From positions 1 to 17,685 of the forward strand of contig JADNYV010000704.1 of NCBI GenBank assembly GCA_015501055.1: 17,685 nucleotides of DNA, read 5' to 3'. This stretch comes from Mucidula mucida. Taxonomy: Eukaryota > Basidiomycota > Agaricomycetes > Agaricales > Physalacriaceae. Shown piece by piece: positions 8,876 through 17,517 of this stretch; position 1 is the first letter of the stretch; every line of letters starts with the position of its first letter. The translations under genes were made by a program, and so were the position numbers. A model generated the notes under the pieces. That model was not told the origin of the DNA. It was given only the letters and a program-made list of their open reading frames with translations, and ran no database searches.

Positions 8876-11196
8876 ATGACCACGACGCGTGAAGCGAGGT
8901 TCATGAACCTCAACCCCCCGCCTTACGGACGCGATGGTGTAGCATCTCCCAGACCTAAGTATCCCCCGGGAAACTTTCTCGACACTCACATTGACGAGAA
9001 TCTTGTTTTGAGGCGCGTTGTGCTACATCAACCTCTGCTAACAACACTAGCAAACGTTGTTGATACAAAACTTGGTGGTTTTTCTAATCGCCACCTGATA
9101 CCGGATGACTTTGTTGGACGGCCCAGGACTGGTATCAGACCTCGGCCAATGTAAACTCAGCGGACCCTATAGCCACCAACTGGGTGCTGGTTTTGTGGGC
9201 TCGCAACTCGCGTCTAGCATATATATACACCCCAAGCAGCCGGAGCTCCTTACATCATTGTCCTGGGGATATTCTCCACTGGATACCTGTGACCAAAACT
9301 CATTGAACGTGTTCCTTATTGAACATGTCTTTCTTCGCTTCGCCAACTATCGTGTGATGAAGCCTCACTACTTACAGCGGTTTCATCCAGAAATGCGACC
9401 TAAAATGCTGGATATCGGAAAGAAATATCATCACTGTGCTACTACCATGTTCTTTTGTACAGCTGCGCATGAACGTGTCGCAGAGACGCAGGAATTTCCT
9501 TGGACCGCTAATTCAACCACAGCCACTCCATCTTCGGCTCCGAAGGTGCCACGACCTCCTGATAATCCTCACCCATTATGGACTCTTCCTAAGCTTGATG
9601 CCCCGTCTCACGATGACCACATCCGACGTAGTTCACGTACCGATTCTCCCGTTGTGGACTACTGCTCGCCTGGTCGTGTCAAGCCCTTTGGGAAGGAAAA
9701 GTGGCGTGACAACCCTGCTCCATACATTCAAAGAGTGAGTTCATTTCAGCTCTTATACTTTTGTTACAATTTGTTGCAGGCGTGGGCAATCGCAGTAAGA
9801 GCTGACACATCGGTCATCGTCTTGACTCTTCGACTGCGGGAACTCTCTACTTATTGGAATTCGACATCGCAAGACGCAAACACTGATCTTGTCTGATTTA
9901 CTCGATGTGTGTCATGCCCAGAACCCTGTGTATGAGAAGATTTGGGCTGGTATGCACATCGCTATTGCACAGGATTTGATGGAACACTATTACCTCAGGC
10001 TAGCGTTGCAGCTCGTTCCTCTACTTACTCCTGGTCTCAAGCGTGCATCTTCAGATCTCGAAGAAGGTTCCAACAAAAAACAAAAGCGCACAATGTCGGC
10101 CAAATCTGGTGGCAAGGCATGTGCTACAACTTTTCTACTTGAAGAAATCCTGATTATGTTCAGGGGACTCGCGCAACACCTGGTACGTCAAAACAGCAAG
10201 GGGAGACAACCACAAGCCGCAAAAAGGTGAGACAAAACCTCTAGTTCATCACTACTCATTGAGTAATACCCTCTCAGTCTTTCGGTGGAAAAACAGCTAA
10301 ATCAGTAGACCATGATAAGGCTCGCCACTTTTTGACTAATCACCTTCTGCTAACTGACCTAACCCATGAAGGTCATTGCTCTTTCTTCGGGCACAGCTAC
10401 GCAGATGAATGTTCTCTTTGTCTGTTTCTCTAACAAGTGTATCACTAACCGTTTTGCAGAATCTCGAAACCTCGTTCTCTCGACACATTGTGATCACCAT
10501 CTACATTCGATTTGGGCTGTATAACTCTCCAACACCTTCAATTCTTCTGCAACCCGGGCAAAAGCGCAGGACAGCCTACCCTCCCACTAGTTATCTTACA
10601 TTGGTCTTTAACTCTTGGCTCGGGACAGGTGCAACGGGTGATGTATTCACGGCCACCATTCCGAATGTTAAGCACAGACCGATAGTTGTGAAGCTAGCGA
10701 CGACTTTCAATCGCCTATGTCGATTACGACACGAGTACTCTGTTTACGTTTACTTAAAAAGCGCCAACGTCAAGTGTATTTCACGGGTGTACAGTTTTTA
10801 TCAGGATGCTCACCGTAGCGCTGGTGCACTGATTTTGAGCAATGATGGTGGCCCACTTGGTGGGCGCCGAGCTAACTCACGGCTGATGAAAAGTATAGAA
10901 TTCAATTTCATTGAATAACCACCCTCTGATCACTTCACAGAACCCGTATCCGAGCTGCGGTGTCCTCCATTCACGCGGCGGGCGTCTTACATCGCGATCT
11001 GAGAACATGGAACATCTTGGTCAATGATGCGGGTGGCATTTCCATTATCAACTTTGACAGGGCAAACACTGATGCGCAAGACAAGGACATTCAAGTCGAA
11101 TGGGAGCGACTGGAAAAACTGCTGAAGGGCAAGCATGTTCAGAATGGGCAAATCATTGGGAAAGATGGAATGCCTGCAACATTGGCGAGCTCGTGA
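8876..11196 (+). pseudogene. Kinase-like protein (RIO/APH-like kinase domain), frameshifted
   Basis: ATG 8876 opens MTTTREARFMNLNPPPYGRD; later parts include WGYSPLDTCDQNSLNVFLIE and KPFGKEKWRDNPAPYIQR. An intron at 9735-9779 (45 bp) joins to AWAIAVRADTSVIVLT. Then come SDLLDVCHAQNP and a Lys-rich linker (SNKKQKRTMS). The kinase part has a Gly-rich loop LGTGATGDVFTA, VVKLAT (ATP-binding Lys), RHEYSVY and, after intron 10893-10940, SSIHAAGVLHRDLRTWNILV (catalytic HRD), ending at TGA 11194-11196. The motif after HRD reads IINFDRA; IxDFD is usual in this group, so the metal-binding Asp appears changed to Asn. Frame breaks: near 9125-9150 (frame 2 to 3), near 9825-9835 (3 to 1), an unresolved junction between 10227 and 10460, and a phase mismatch at 10893-10941. 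It belongs to a mushroom kinase-like family distinct from FunK1. Exact family naming is uncertain. Confidence 0.75.
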
Positions 11197-11371
11197 ACGA
11201 TAACCCGGATGCATAGAAATGATATTATAGGTAGCTCTCGACAATACCTGTGGTCGGTCCTTAACGTATCCCTGGTTTCTATCTGCGTGGACGACACGGC
11301 AATTCCAAATCGGGTAACTGTGACTGGCATTATTGTTTGATCATCTGATCATCTGAACTTGTCAACTGCAG
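11197..11371. other. Short spacer between the kinase-like gene and FunK1 copy 2
   Basis: Contains a 9-bp tandem duplication GATCATCTG-ATCATCTG around 11339-11355 and a CTGCAG acceptor-like site ending at 11371. The first exon of FunK1 copy 2 may lie here but could not be recognised. Confidence 0.3.
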
Positions 11372-13278
11372 TCAAGACGGGAACAAAAGACGCGTTGTCC
11401 CGGCATAAAAGCGTAAGTTTCCTCTTTCTTTGTTACCTCTCATCACGCGACAGCATCAGACCGTCCGGCAGATACCGCGTAAAGCACCCCAAGATGACCC
11501 AGCAAGGAGCTCCTACGCTCAAACTGAGGAGAAGCGTTTACATTGGAAGGAGTCTAGTGCTGGAAGCACTGTTCAGGTCCCCGCCGAAATCTTTCTGCCC
11601 ACTACACTAATCTCCTTCCTTCACTCTTGGCGTAAGACCGACCCTTGGTTGCTCACGTTGAAAAAGGGCTCAAGGCAGAGAACATTTTGAGCCGCAATGG
11701 CTGGGCAGCAACGTGTGATACCAAAATTCCATTTTCAAGAGACTGGATGACATCGCAGAAAGTATTCATGACCAAAGCATGGATTGGAATAAGACGAAGC
11801 AGCATTCCAAACTCCAGCAATGCACGACTCATCTCATCTGTCGATTGAACCATACAACGGCCTCTGAGGCTCGCGGAGGATCTATGAGGACAGACACCCG
11901 CTTCATTCTCATCAAGGAGGATGGCAAGGCAATCGATAGCGAGCATATTCCGACGTCGGCAGTTGTCGCCGTCGCTGAGTTCAAGACTAGGTTGAACGCT
12001 TAGAACCGGATAGATGTATGTGTCCCCTGGTTTTACATTATAACACATTTTTCACCTGCTTTTAGAACGAAAGCAACGTGCTCGGAGCCGTCGTCATATT
12101 CTTTACGCTGACCCGTGTCGGCGCTCTGTGATTGCATTCACCATCGAGGACCATTTGATGCAGTTCTGGTACTTTTCCAGATCGCATATTGCTGTATCTG
12201 CTGCATTCGATTACCATGCGGTGAGTTGGATTGTATCCGCTTATTCTTCGCTCTCTTACCTTTGTCTCAGAATCCTAGGCTCTTCATTCGTTTTGTCATC
12301 TTTATGACCTTTGCCCCCCTCGAAGATCTTGGATACGATCCCACAGTCAAGTGTGTTCAAGTCGGCGAGGACTTAAACATTCAGTATAGCTTCACTATTG
12401 GCGACAAAGTGTACCAGACCACCGGAGTTATCTATAAATGAACCTCGACATTGTCACTCGTGCCACACGGGTATGGGAAGTCGTAGAGCTCGACTCCAAC
12501 TTTCAGCCCATTGGTACACACAAGGTTTTAAAGGACGTTTGGCTGTACTTTAACACAACACCGGAGTCGCACATCTACAACGCGATCTTCGCAGCCCTTT
12601 GGCAATTGAATGAAGATGGCACCATCCCGGAGACCGAGCGTCCTCCTCCATTGCAGCCAGGCTCCTCCTTGGAGGAGGATGCAAAGCACTATTTCATGAC
12701 CATTGTTTCAGACTCGGTGGTCTCGATAAATGGCCAGCCGGATGAGGCGAAGGAGCTGCCGGAAGGTTACGTCGAGTTCTTCTATACTGAAGCAGTGGAC
12801 AAATTCACGATGGAGGCTACCATCGATGGCACTCTGTGAGGAGAAGTCGATGATTGTACGCCTAAGCTGAAGATGGCCGACAGAGCTCCATATCCGCACA
12901 AGAAAAGGATTCATCGTCGCATTGTATTCGAGGAAGTGTGCTGCACGCTCTACAAGGTCCTCTCCTACGCCGACTTTACGAAGGGAGTTGCACAACTTGT
13001 CTACGGTAACGTTCATTCTTTCTTTTCCCATAGATAGACCTGGTTTGTCGTAGGCCTGGAATTCCTGCGCTGAGCAGGATTTGTCCATCGCGATATCAGC
13101 CCGGGGAATTGCCTTATTTACAATGGTCAAACAAAGATTTCCGACCTCGAATACGCCCGCCCGTATGCTGCCCCGGGCCATGGCGCCGCCCCGCTTACGG
13201 TAAGTGCTCCTGCCATGAATTATGACGTCACTCACGGAGTGTGTTAGGGCACCCCGGGATTCATGGCTGTGGAATATC

Positions 13279-13286
13279 AGCGCGGG
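13279..13286 (+). repeat. Left target-site duplication (AGCGCGGG)
   Basis: AGCGCGGG directly precedes the left inverted repeat and is repeated exactly at 14110-14117 after the right one. Eight base pairs is the duplication size made by hAT transposases. Confidence 0.9.
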
Positions 13287-13297
13287 CAAGGGGGTTC

Positions 13298-13313
13298 CAA
13301 AATTAAAATTTTG
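13298..13313. repeat. Left subterminal palindrome of the hAT-like MITE
   Basis: CAAAATT-AA-AATTTTG forms a perfect 7-bp stem. It starts on the last base of the 12-bp inverted repeat. Confidence 0.75.
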
Positions 13314-13993
13314 TACACAGGGCCGTTTAATTTTTTCGGACCTCGGCGTAGACCCTACCTACCTCTATGACGTCATATATAGCACGTGATGTGTTATTTA
13401 CCGTATTGGTACTAGCCCCTGACCCCACTTCCTTCCCCGCACCATCATCTACGGCGCTTTCCTCCTCTTGTGCCACAGCCGTCGCATGCCCAACGCGGCG
13501 GAATAAAATCCATGCCTGTACAGGCCATATGGAACTTTCCTTCTGGTCAGTAAGATTGTTATTTGACGCGAAGATGGCACTTACCCATCCCGTCTCACAT
13601 CCAGCTCGCGTGCACTTGGCCGCACTTTCTCTCTCTTCCTCTGCGACCTTCACACCACTTACGCATTCGCCGAGCATATCTGCCACTGTCTTCCTGGCCC
13701 CGTTTTGACCTCACAACCGCATGCCGGACATAAAGCGGTGTTATTATCAATGATTTGGATCTGCGCTAAGATGAGAACATGTCAATAAAGTTTGCTGATG
13801 TGACTGACATTGGTTTCTGTATAACTCTGCTGATTTGAGGACATTATGTGAGTAGCTTCGGCGGGTGAGCGAAGGCGGAGCAAGGGTAGTTACTATATTT
13901 GGACAGCTGTTGTCTGCTACACGTTTTAGCATTGCCGCAGGCGCGGATATGTCTCATTATGGTATAGAATGACAGTCAATACTTCAATACACA

Positions 13994-14008
13994 ATTTGGG
14001 ACCCAAAT
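13994..14008. repeat. Internal palindrome of the hAT-like MITE
   Basis: ATTTGGG-A-CCCAAAT is a perfect 7-bp stem with one central base, about 100 bp from the right end. No equivalent was seen at the left end. Confidence 0.6.
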
Positions 14009-14083
14009 ATCGCCCGAAATACCATAGTTTGAGAAAACTTTTTTGGGACCCCGAGGCTGACCCTACCTACCTGCCGGATGTAT

Positions 14084-14098
14084 CGGACTTTAAGTCCG
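14084..14098. repeat. Right subterminal palindrome of the hAT-like MITE
   Basis: CGGACTT-T-AAGTCCG forms a perfect 7-bp stem. It ends on the first base of the right 12-bp inverted repeat, the same relative place as the left palindrome but with a different sequence. Confidence 0.75.
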
Positions 14099-14109
14099 GA
14101 ACCCCCTTG

Positions 14110-14117
14110 AGCGCGGG
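14110..14117 (+). repeat. Right target-site duplication (AGCGCGGG)
   Basis: Exact copy of 13279-13286, after which the FunK1 reading frame resumes. Confidence 0.9.
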
Positions 14118-14900
14118 ACACATTTGTTCGATCATCATCCTTCACCCGTTACAATATTCCTCTTTCCTGGGGAGGCACCGCCTCCCACACCTACTCCATG
14201 GTTCAAGTTCAACTTTCTCCATGACCTCGAGTCCGTTATCTGGATTTATCTCTGGTTCTTACTGGATACGCTCCCTGAAGCTTTCACTCCGGCTCAGATC
14301 AAACAGCACTCCACTACCATCTTAGCCCTGAATTATATGCTGTTCAATGGTTCCCTTAATGTCTCGGCTGAGCGTCTAAGCTTCGTAGAGCATTGCACGA
14401 TCCGCAGATGCACATATTATGATGTTGTTGACGCTCTCAGGGCGGTGCATGGCATAGATTTCAAGCTACTCAAAGCCTTGCAATTCTTTCAAAGTCTATG
14501 CACTGCTTATCAGATCGTGCAATTGTCACAGCACCTTCTGGCAGAGTCGCCACAGGCGACGCACTGGGACCGCAAAGTGTTCCTGCACAAGTTTTATCAA
14601 GCCATCCACATTTATCTTATGGACGCGCACGAGCAGATGAAGGACAAAAGTAATGCAGCGCAGCCGCTTAGCGACAGTCTGCGGGAGGCAAAGCACCGAG
14701 CAATGCAGCGCGCTGAGAGGCCAAGTGCGAACAAGAGGGCTCGGACATGTGAGGACAATGAGGACTATGTACCTCCTGTTCGGCCAGACGAAGATGAGGA
14801 CTCGGACGCTGCCTCGGACTCTACCTCAAATGAGACATCGTCCACAACGGAGGAGACCCAATTTTGGAAGAAGAAGAGGCAGAGAGGCGATTGGGCTTAG

Positions 14901-15062
14901 GCTTGGGCAGATTTCCCGTGATTTTGTTCTCTCACATATCTGTCTCTCTTTCTTCCGTCTCATCTAGTATATATTTTATGAGCGCATGTACTTCAAGATG
15001 CATGTAGGATTACTTATCAGTCTTCCCTCCATACTATGTGCTCTGCCTTGAGATACGTAGCC
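14901..15062. other. Spacer with possible start of the low-complexity gene
   Basis: An AT-rich GTATATATTTTATG (about 14967-14980) includes an ATG at 14978. A plausible 57-bp intron (15004-15060, GTAGGA...TACGTAG) follows, but its phase does not lead into the Pro-rich frame, so this start is not accepted firmly. Confidence 0.25.
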
Positions 15063-16138
15063 AGTCCACCACCGGCACCTCGATATCAAACACAAGCAAA
15101 CCCACCTATTCAAGCAGCCTACTAGCCCCCGAAGATATTCAACTGTGCCATTCTCGCCACCGCCTTCTCATCCTTCGAATGCCACCAGTAGGTATTCAAG
15201 TGAACCACCTCCTCCACCATCGACGGCATCTTCCCGACCTGTACACTCACCACCTATGCCGCCACCACAAAGAACACTATCTATGCCGCAGCCTCCTCCG
15301 TTTCCTCCCAGACCACCTGTTATGCAGCACTCCCCGCCTCCCCCGCCTCCACCTCCACCAATTCAGCAACAACAAACTCAGCGTCCCCTTCCGACTCCAT
15401 ACCAGAATTCTTTGACACAGCCGAACAATAGAGACTTAATGACGGATGTGGGCAAAGCCGTTGGATCCATGGCATTGAAGAGTGTAGGCGGAGCTATGCT
15501 CAGTGCACTTAACGGAGGCCTCTTATCGTCGGATGTCGTCGACGGCCTGAGCACCATATTTTACGGTATGGGAATCGGAGGAGACACTACAGCGAGCATA
15601 CCAACGAATTTTGGCATTGACTTTTCTCAGCTCTAAGCGGTGGCGCAGGGTCAGCCTGGCGCGGATTATCAGAGTATCATTGATTTGATTCTTCAGACGC
15701 AACAACAACAGCCCCAGCAGCAGTCTTCTGGTATAGACTATCAGGCGATTATTAGCGAGTTGCTGAAGATACAGAAACAGAGCACACATCCTCCAGTGGC
15801 GTACCAGCCTCCGGCGGTGTACCATCCGCTGTCATTCCAGTCCGCTCCCGCTCCGGACTTTGCGGCCATGTACAACCAGTCGTATCAGAATGGGATGCAG
15901 CAGACGATACAGATTATGGAAGACGCGATGAAGCCGAATCCGTACTTGCAGCAGCAGATGCAGGGCCAGTCGCAGCAGACAATACAGATGCTGCAGTATA
16001 TTGAGCAGCAGCAGTTGCAGGCAAAGCAGAATTTGATAGATATGATGAAGGCGCAAAACGCCGCGTTGTTTGGGGCGGCGCCCTCGGTTGGGGAGCATCA
16101 GTTGTATTATGGAGGTGGTCAGCCGTCGTTTGGTGGTA

Positions 16139-16382
16139 CTGTAGCGTTTCGACCGTAACTTCACAGCCTGTGACCCATTATGGTCTGAAGTTACAGCGAA
16201 CAGCTTCACAGACCCTTAAATTGCCTTTTTTGGACAGTTCCGCTTATAGCGGGACCTGAAATTTCCTTATTTGGAGGCTCGTGCCTGACCAAAGTGGTCC
16301 GTGACCCGTTATGATGTATATATAGCTTCACTTCAAAGACCCCCGTGACCCGTTATGTGAATTTGCGGTCGAAACACTACAG
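16139..16382 (+). mobile_element. TA-flanked MITE (Tc1/mariner-type), 244 bp
   Basis: Inverted terminal repeats of about 27 bp with 3 mismatches (CTGTAGYGTTTCGACCG...) lie at 16139-16165 and 16356-16382. Both are flanked by TA (16137-16138 and 16383-16384), the duplication made by Tc1/mariner-like transposases. It has no coding capacity. The motif GTGACCCRTTATG occurs three times in direct orientation (16170, 16301, 16345). A 9-bp inverted repeat GTAACTTCA/TGAAGTTAC at 16155-16194 sits in the left part. The insertion lies in the low-complexity gene and supplies a stop codon (TAA 16156-16158) to it. Superfamily assignment rests on the TA duplication only. Confidence 0.82.
16170..16357 (+). repeat. 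Three direct copies of GTGACCCRTTATG inside the MITE
   Basis: Copies start at 16170 (A variant), 16301 and 16345 (G variant), each 13 bp. The last one borders the right inverted repeat. Confidence 0.7.
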
Positions 16383-16601
16383 TAGTAATGGACATGCATC
16401 GTATGGGCATGGACATTCATCTTTTGCGCCGGGACATACCAGTGGGGGACACCCTCCGCAAGGAGCTCATACGTTTGGAAGCCATCCTCAGTACGGTCAT
16501 CATCACTCGTATATGCGGTAAATTTCCAAAAATCACTTTGTATTCAAAACTATTGGTGTTGTATACCTATCAATTTGAGCAACTGTCTTTATTGTACAGC
16601 A

Positions 16602-16817
16602 ACAGCAACGCCATCGCGGATCGGAACTTTGAAGCAGAAAGTACAAGGGAGGACTCCGAACTCAAGATTTCTTGAAGTACTAGACTCGGAGTTGGCTAGC
16701 CCAAGCGCAGCGGCCTTTGCTGATGGCTCCACAGGACGCCTCAAGTATCTGGCACCCTTCCTCTCAACGCGTCGTGTGGAACCAGGCAATGTGAGACTGA
16801 GCGTGGATTCGCCGTAG
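16602..16817 (+). other. Alternative open frame after the low-complexity gene
   Basis: Frame 3 reads TATPSRIGTLKQKVQGR, then NSRFLEVLDSELASPSAAAF and LKYLAPFLSTRR, to TAG 16815-16817. It looks protein-like and may be the real terminal exon of the low-complexity gene if another frame change lies upstream, or part of a separate gene. No family recognised. Confidence 0.3.
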
Positions 16818-17517
16818 AAAGCGTTCTCCCGCTGGAGAGGGCGGGCATTCAGCCATGAACACGATTGATGCTCATTCCAATGTAACGATGCTATCAAAAC
16901 ATGATATCTGTTACATCTTTACCGTCTATTGTCAGAGGATCGAGAACGGGCGCGGGAGGTTCAAGAAGAACGAGGTTAAACTATGTGCACTAGTCAATAC
17001 ACCAGTTCGTAGTAAAGCCTAGTAGATTAAATGAAGTACGCACACTCACCATTGGCCTTTTAGTGAATCACGTAGCCGCTGTGTTAATCATGGCTGACGC
17101 GATGTAATCTTAATATGTCAATATCCGGAACTCCTGGAAGAGCAAACACTTTTCGTATGGCCGTCGTCTAGCCTGATCCAAATGGAAAAGCGAAGGTGAT
17201 TACTGTGCTGTTTCCGCCACAAAATCAACGCGCTTACTTTATGTCGGCACCAAACGAGCAGACCTGACGAACGAGTGTTGTCCTTCTCCGGCTTGGCCGG
17301 TCAATGAATTTTGTTGTGAAGGAGCTATGGCCGCACTGAAGGTGGAGGTACCACGTTCCTAGGAATACATGAGCTCAATATGTCAAAAGCAGGGTTTCAA
17401 AGTGCTGAACAACGCGTATTTTGCTTGCGATCGAATCTGCTGAAAAAGGCCGGCCGGATTTTGGCAACAACTTGGACGACACGTGGACAACGCGTTTAGG
17501 GTTGACCATCGACGACT
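16818..17517. other. Stretch without a recognisable gene
   Basis: About 700 bp. Short protein-like words occur (for example VITVLFPPQNQRAYFMSAPN near 17195) but end in stops and show no splice structure I can support. Confidence 0.35.

Larger units (their letters stand above)
13287..14109 (+). mobile_element. Non-autonomous hAT-type element (MITE), 823 bp
   Basis: The ends are perfect 12-bp inverted repeats: CAAGGGGGTTCC at 13287-13298 and GGAACCCCCTTG at 14098-14109. They are flanked by an exact 8-bp duplication. An 8-bp duplication with a 5' CA.GGG-type end points to the hAT superfamily. The inside has no transposase: the best open frames (113 and 119 codons, antiparallel at 13327-13708) show no known motif. 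Right inside each inverted repeat is a short palindrome, and a 14-mer (GACCCTACCTACCT) occurs near both ends in direct orientation (13351-13364, 14059-14072). A TGACGTCA (13368-13375), a TATATA and a CACGTG (13383-13388) lie near the left end. The insertion falls in the FunK1 kinase domain just after AVEYQ; element plus one duplication is 831 bp, a multiple of 3. Confidence 0.9.
11372..14900 (+). pseudogene. FunK1-type fungal protein kinase, copy 2, split by a hAT-like MITE
   Basis: This is a nearly full-length FunK1 gene. The N-terminal region reads KDALSRHKS, intron 11413-11453, then VRQIPRKAPQDDPARSSYAQ, NGWAATCDTK, RLDDIAESIHDQSMDWNKTK. Introns 12016-12065 and 12221-12270 flank RRSVIAFTIEDHL and FWYFSRSHIA. 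The middle has RATRVWEVVELDSN and WLYFNTTPESHIYNAIFAAL. The kinase core has RRIVFEEVC, intron 13009-13053, VHRDISPGNCLI, SDLEYA, intron 13200-13247, GTPGFMAVEYQ. After the 823-bp element come FNFLHDLESVIWIYLWFLL and a tail (SANKRARTCEDNEDYVPP) ending at TAG 14898-14900. Lesions: frameshifts near 11630-11645, 11725-11733, 12090-12095 and 12432-12441; stops TAG 12001-12003, TGA 12837-12839 (CGA in copy 1) and TGA 13071-13073 (Leu codon in copy 1); and the insertion. Catalytic residues survive. The true 5' end is unresolved. Confidence 0.88.
15063..16675 (+). pseudogene. Pro/Gln/His-rich low-complexity protein, broken by a stop and a MITE
   Basis: The product has compositional zones and no known domain. 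First is a Pro-rich part (SPPPAPRYQTQANPP; SEPPPPPST; a run of nine Pro). A small-residue segment follows (DVGKAVGSMALKSVGGAML, then SALNGGLLSSD). Next are Gln-rich, coiled-coil-like repeats: YQSIIDLILQTQQQ/YQAIISELLKIQKQ and QQTIQIM/QQTIQML. A Tyr/Gly/Pro end leads into a His/Gly-rich tail (NGHASYGHGHSSF; YGHHHSYMR). Breaks: a frame change near 15100-15117, TAA at 15634-15636 in an otherwise continuous frame, and a 244-bp insertion (16139-16382). Removing the insertion and one TA joins SFGG to SNGHASYGHG in frame. An intron 16518-16599 (GTAAAT...TACAG) may then join to a last exon ending TGA 16673-16675; without splicing, TAA is at 16519-16521. Function unknown. Confidence 0.6.

Noticed and set aside
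12708..13289. 193-codon minus-strand open frame (and the similar 758-1045 frame)
   Set aside because: Antisense shadows of the two FunK1 kinase cores; they resemble each other only because the genes are duplicates.
13327..13708. Antiparallel open frames of 113 and 119 codons inside the hAT-like MITE
   Set aside because: No transposase motif, overlapping each other on opposite strands; likely chance in a non-coding element.
16155..16194. GTAACTTCA/TGAAGTTAC hairpin as a transcription terminator
   Set aside because: It is part of the left end of the TA-flanked MITE and follows a stop codon only because the element supplied that stop.
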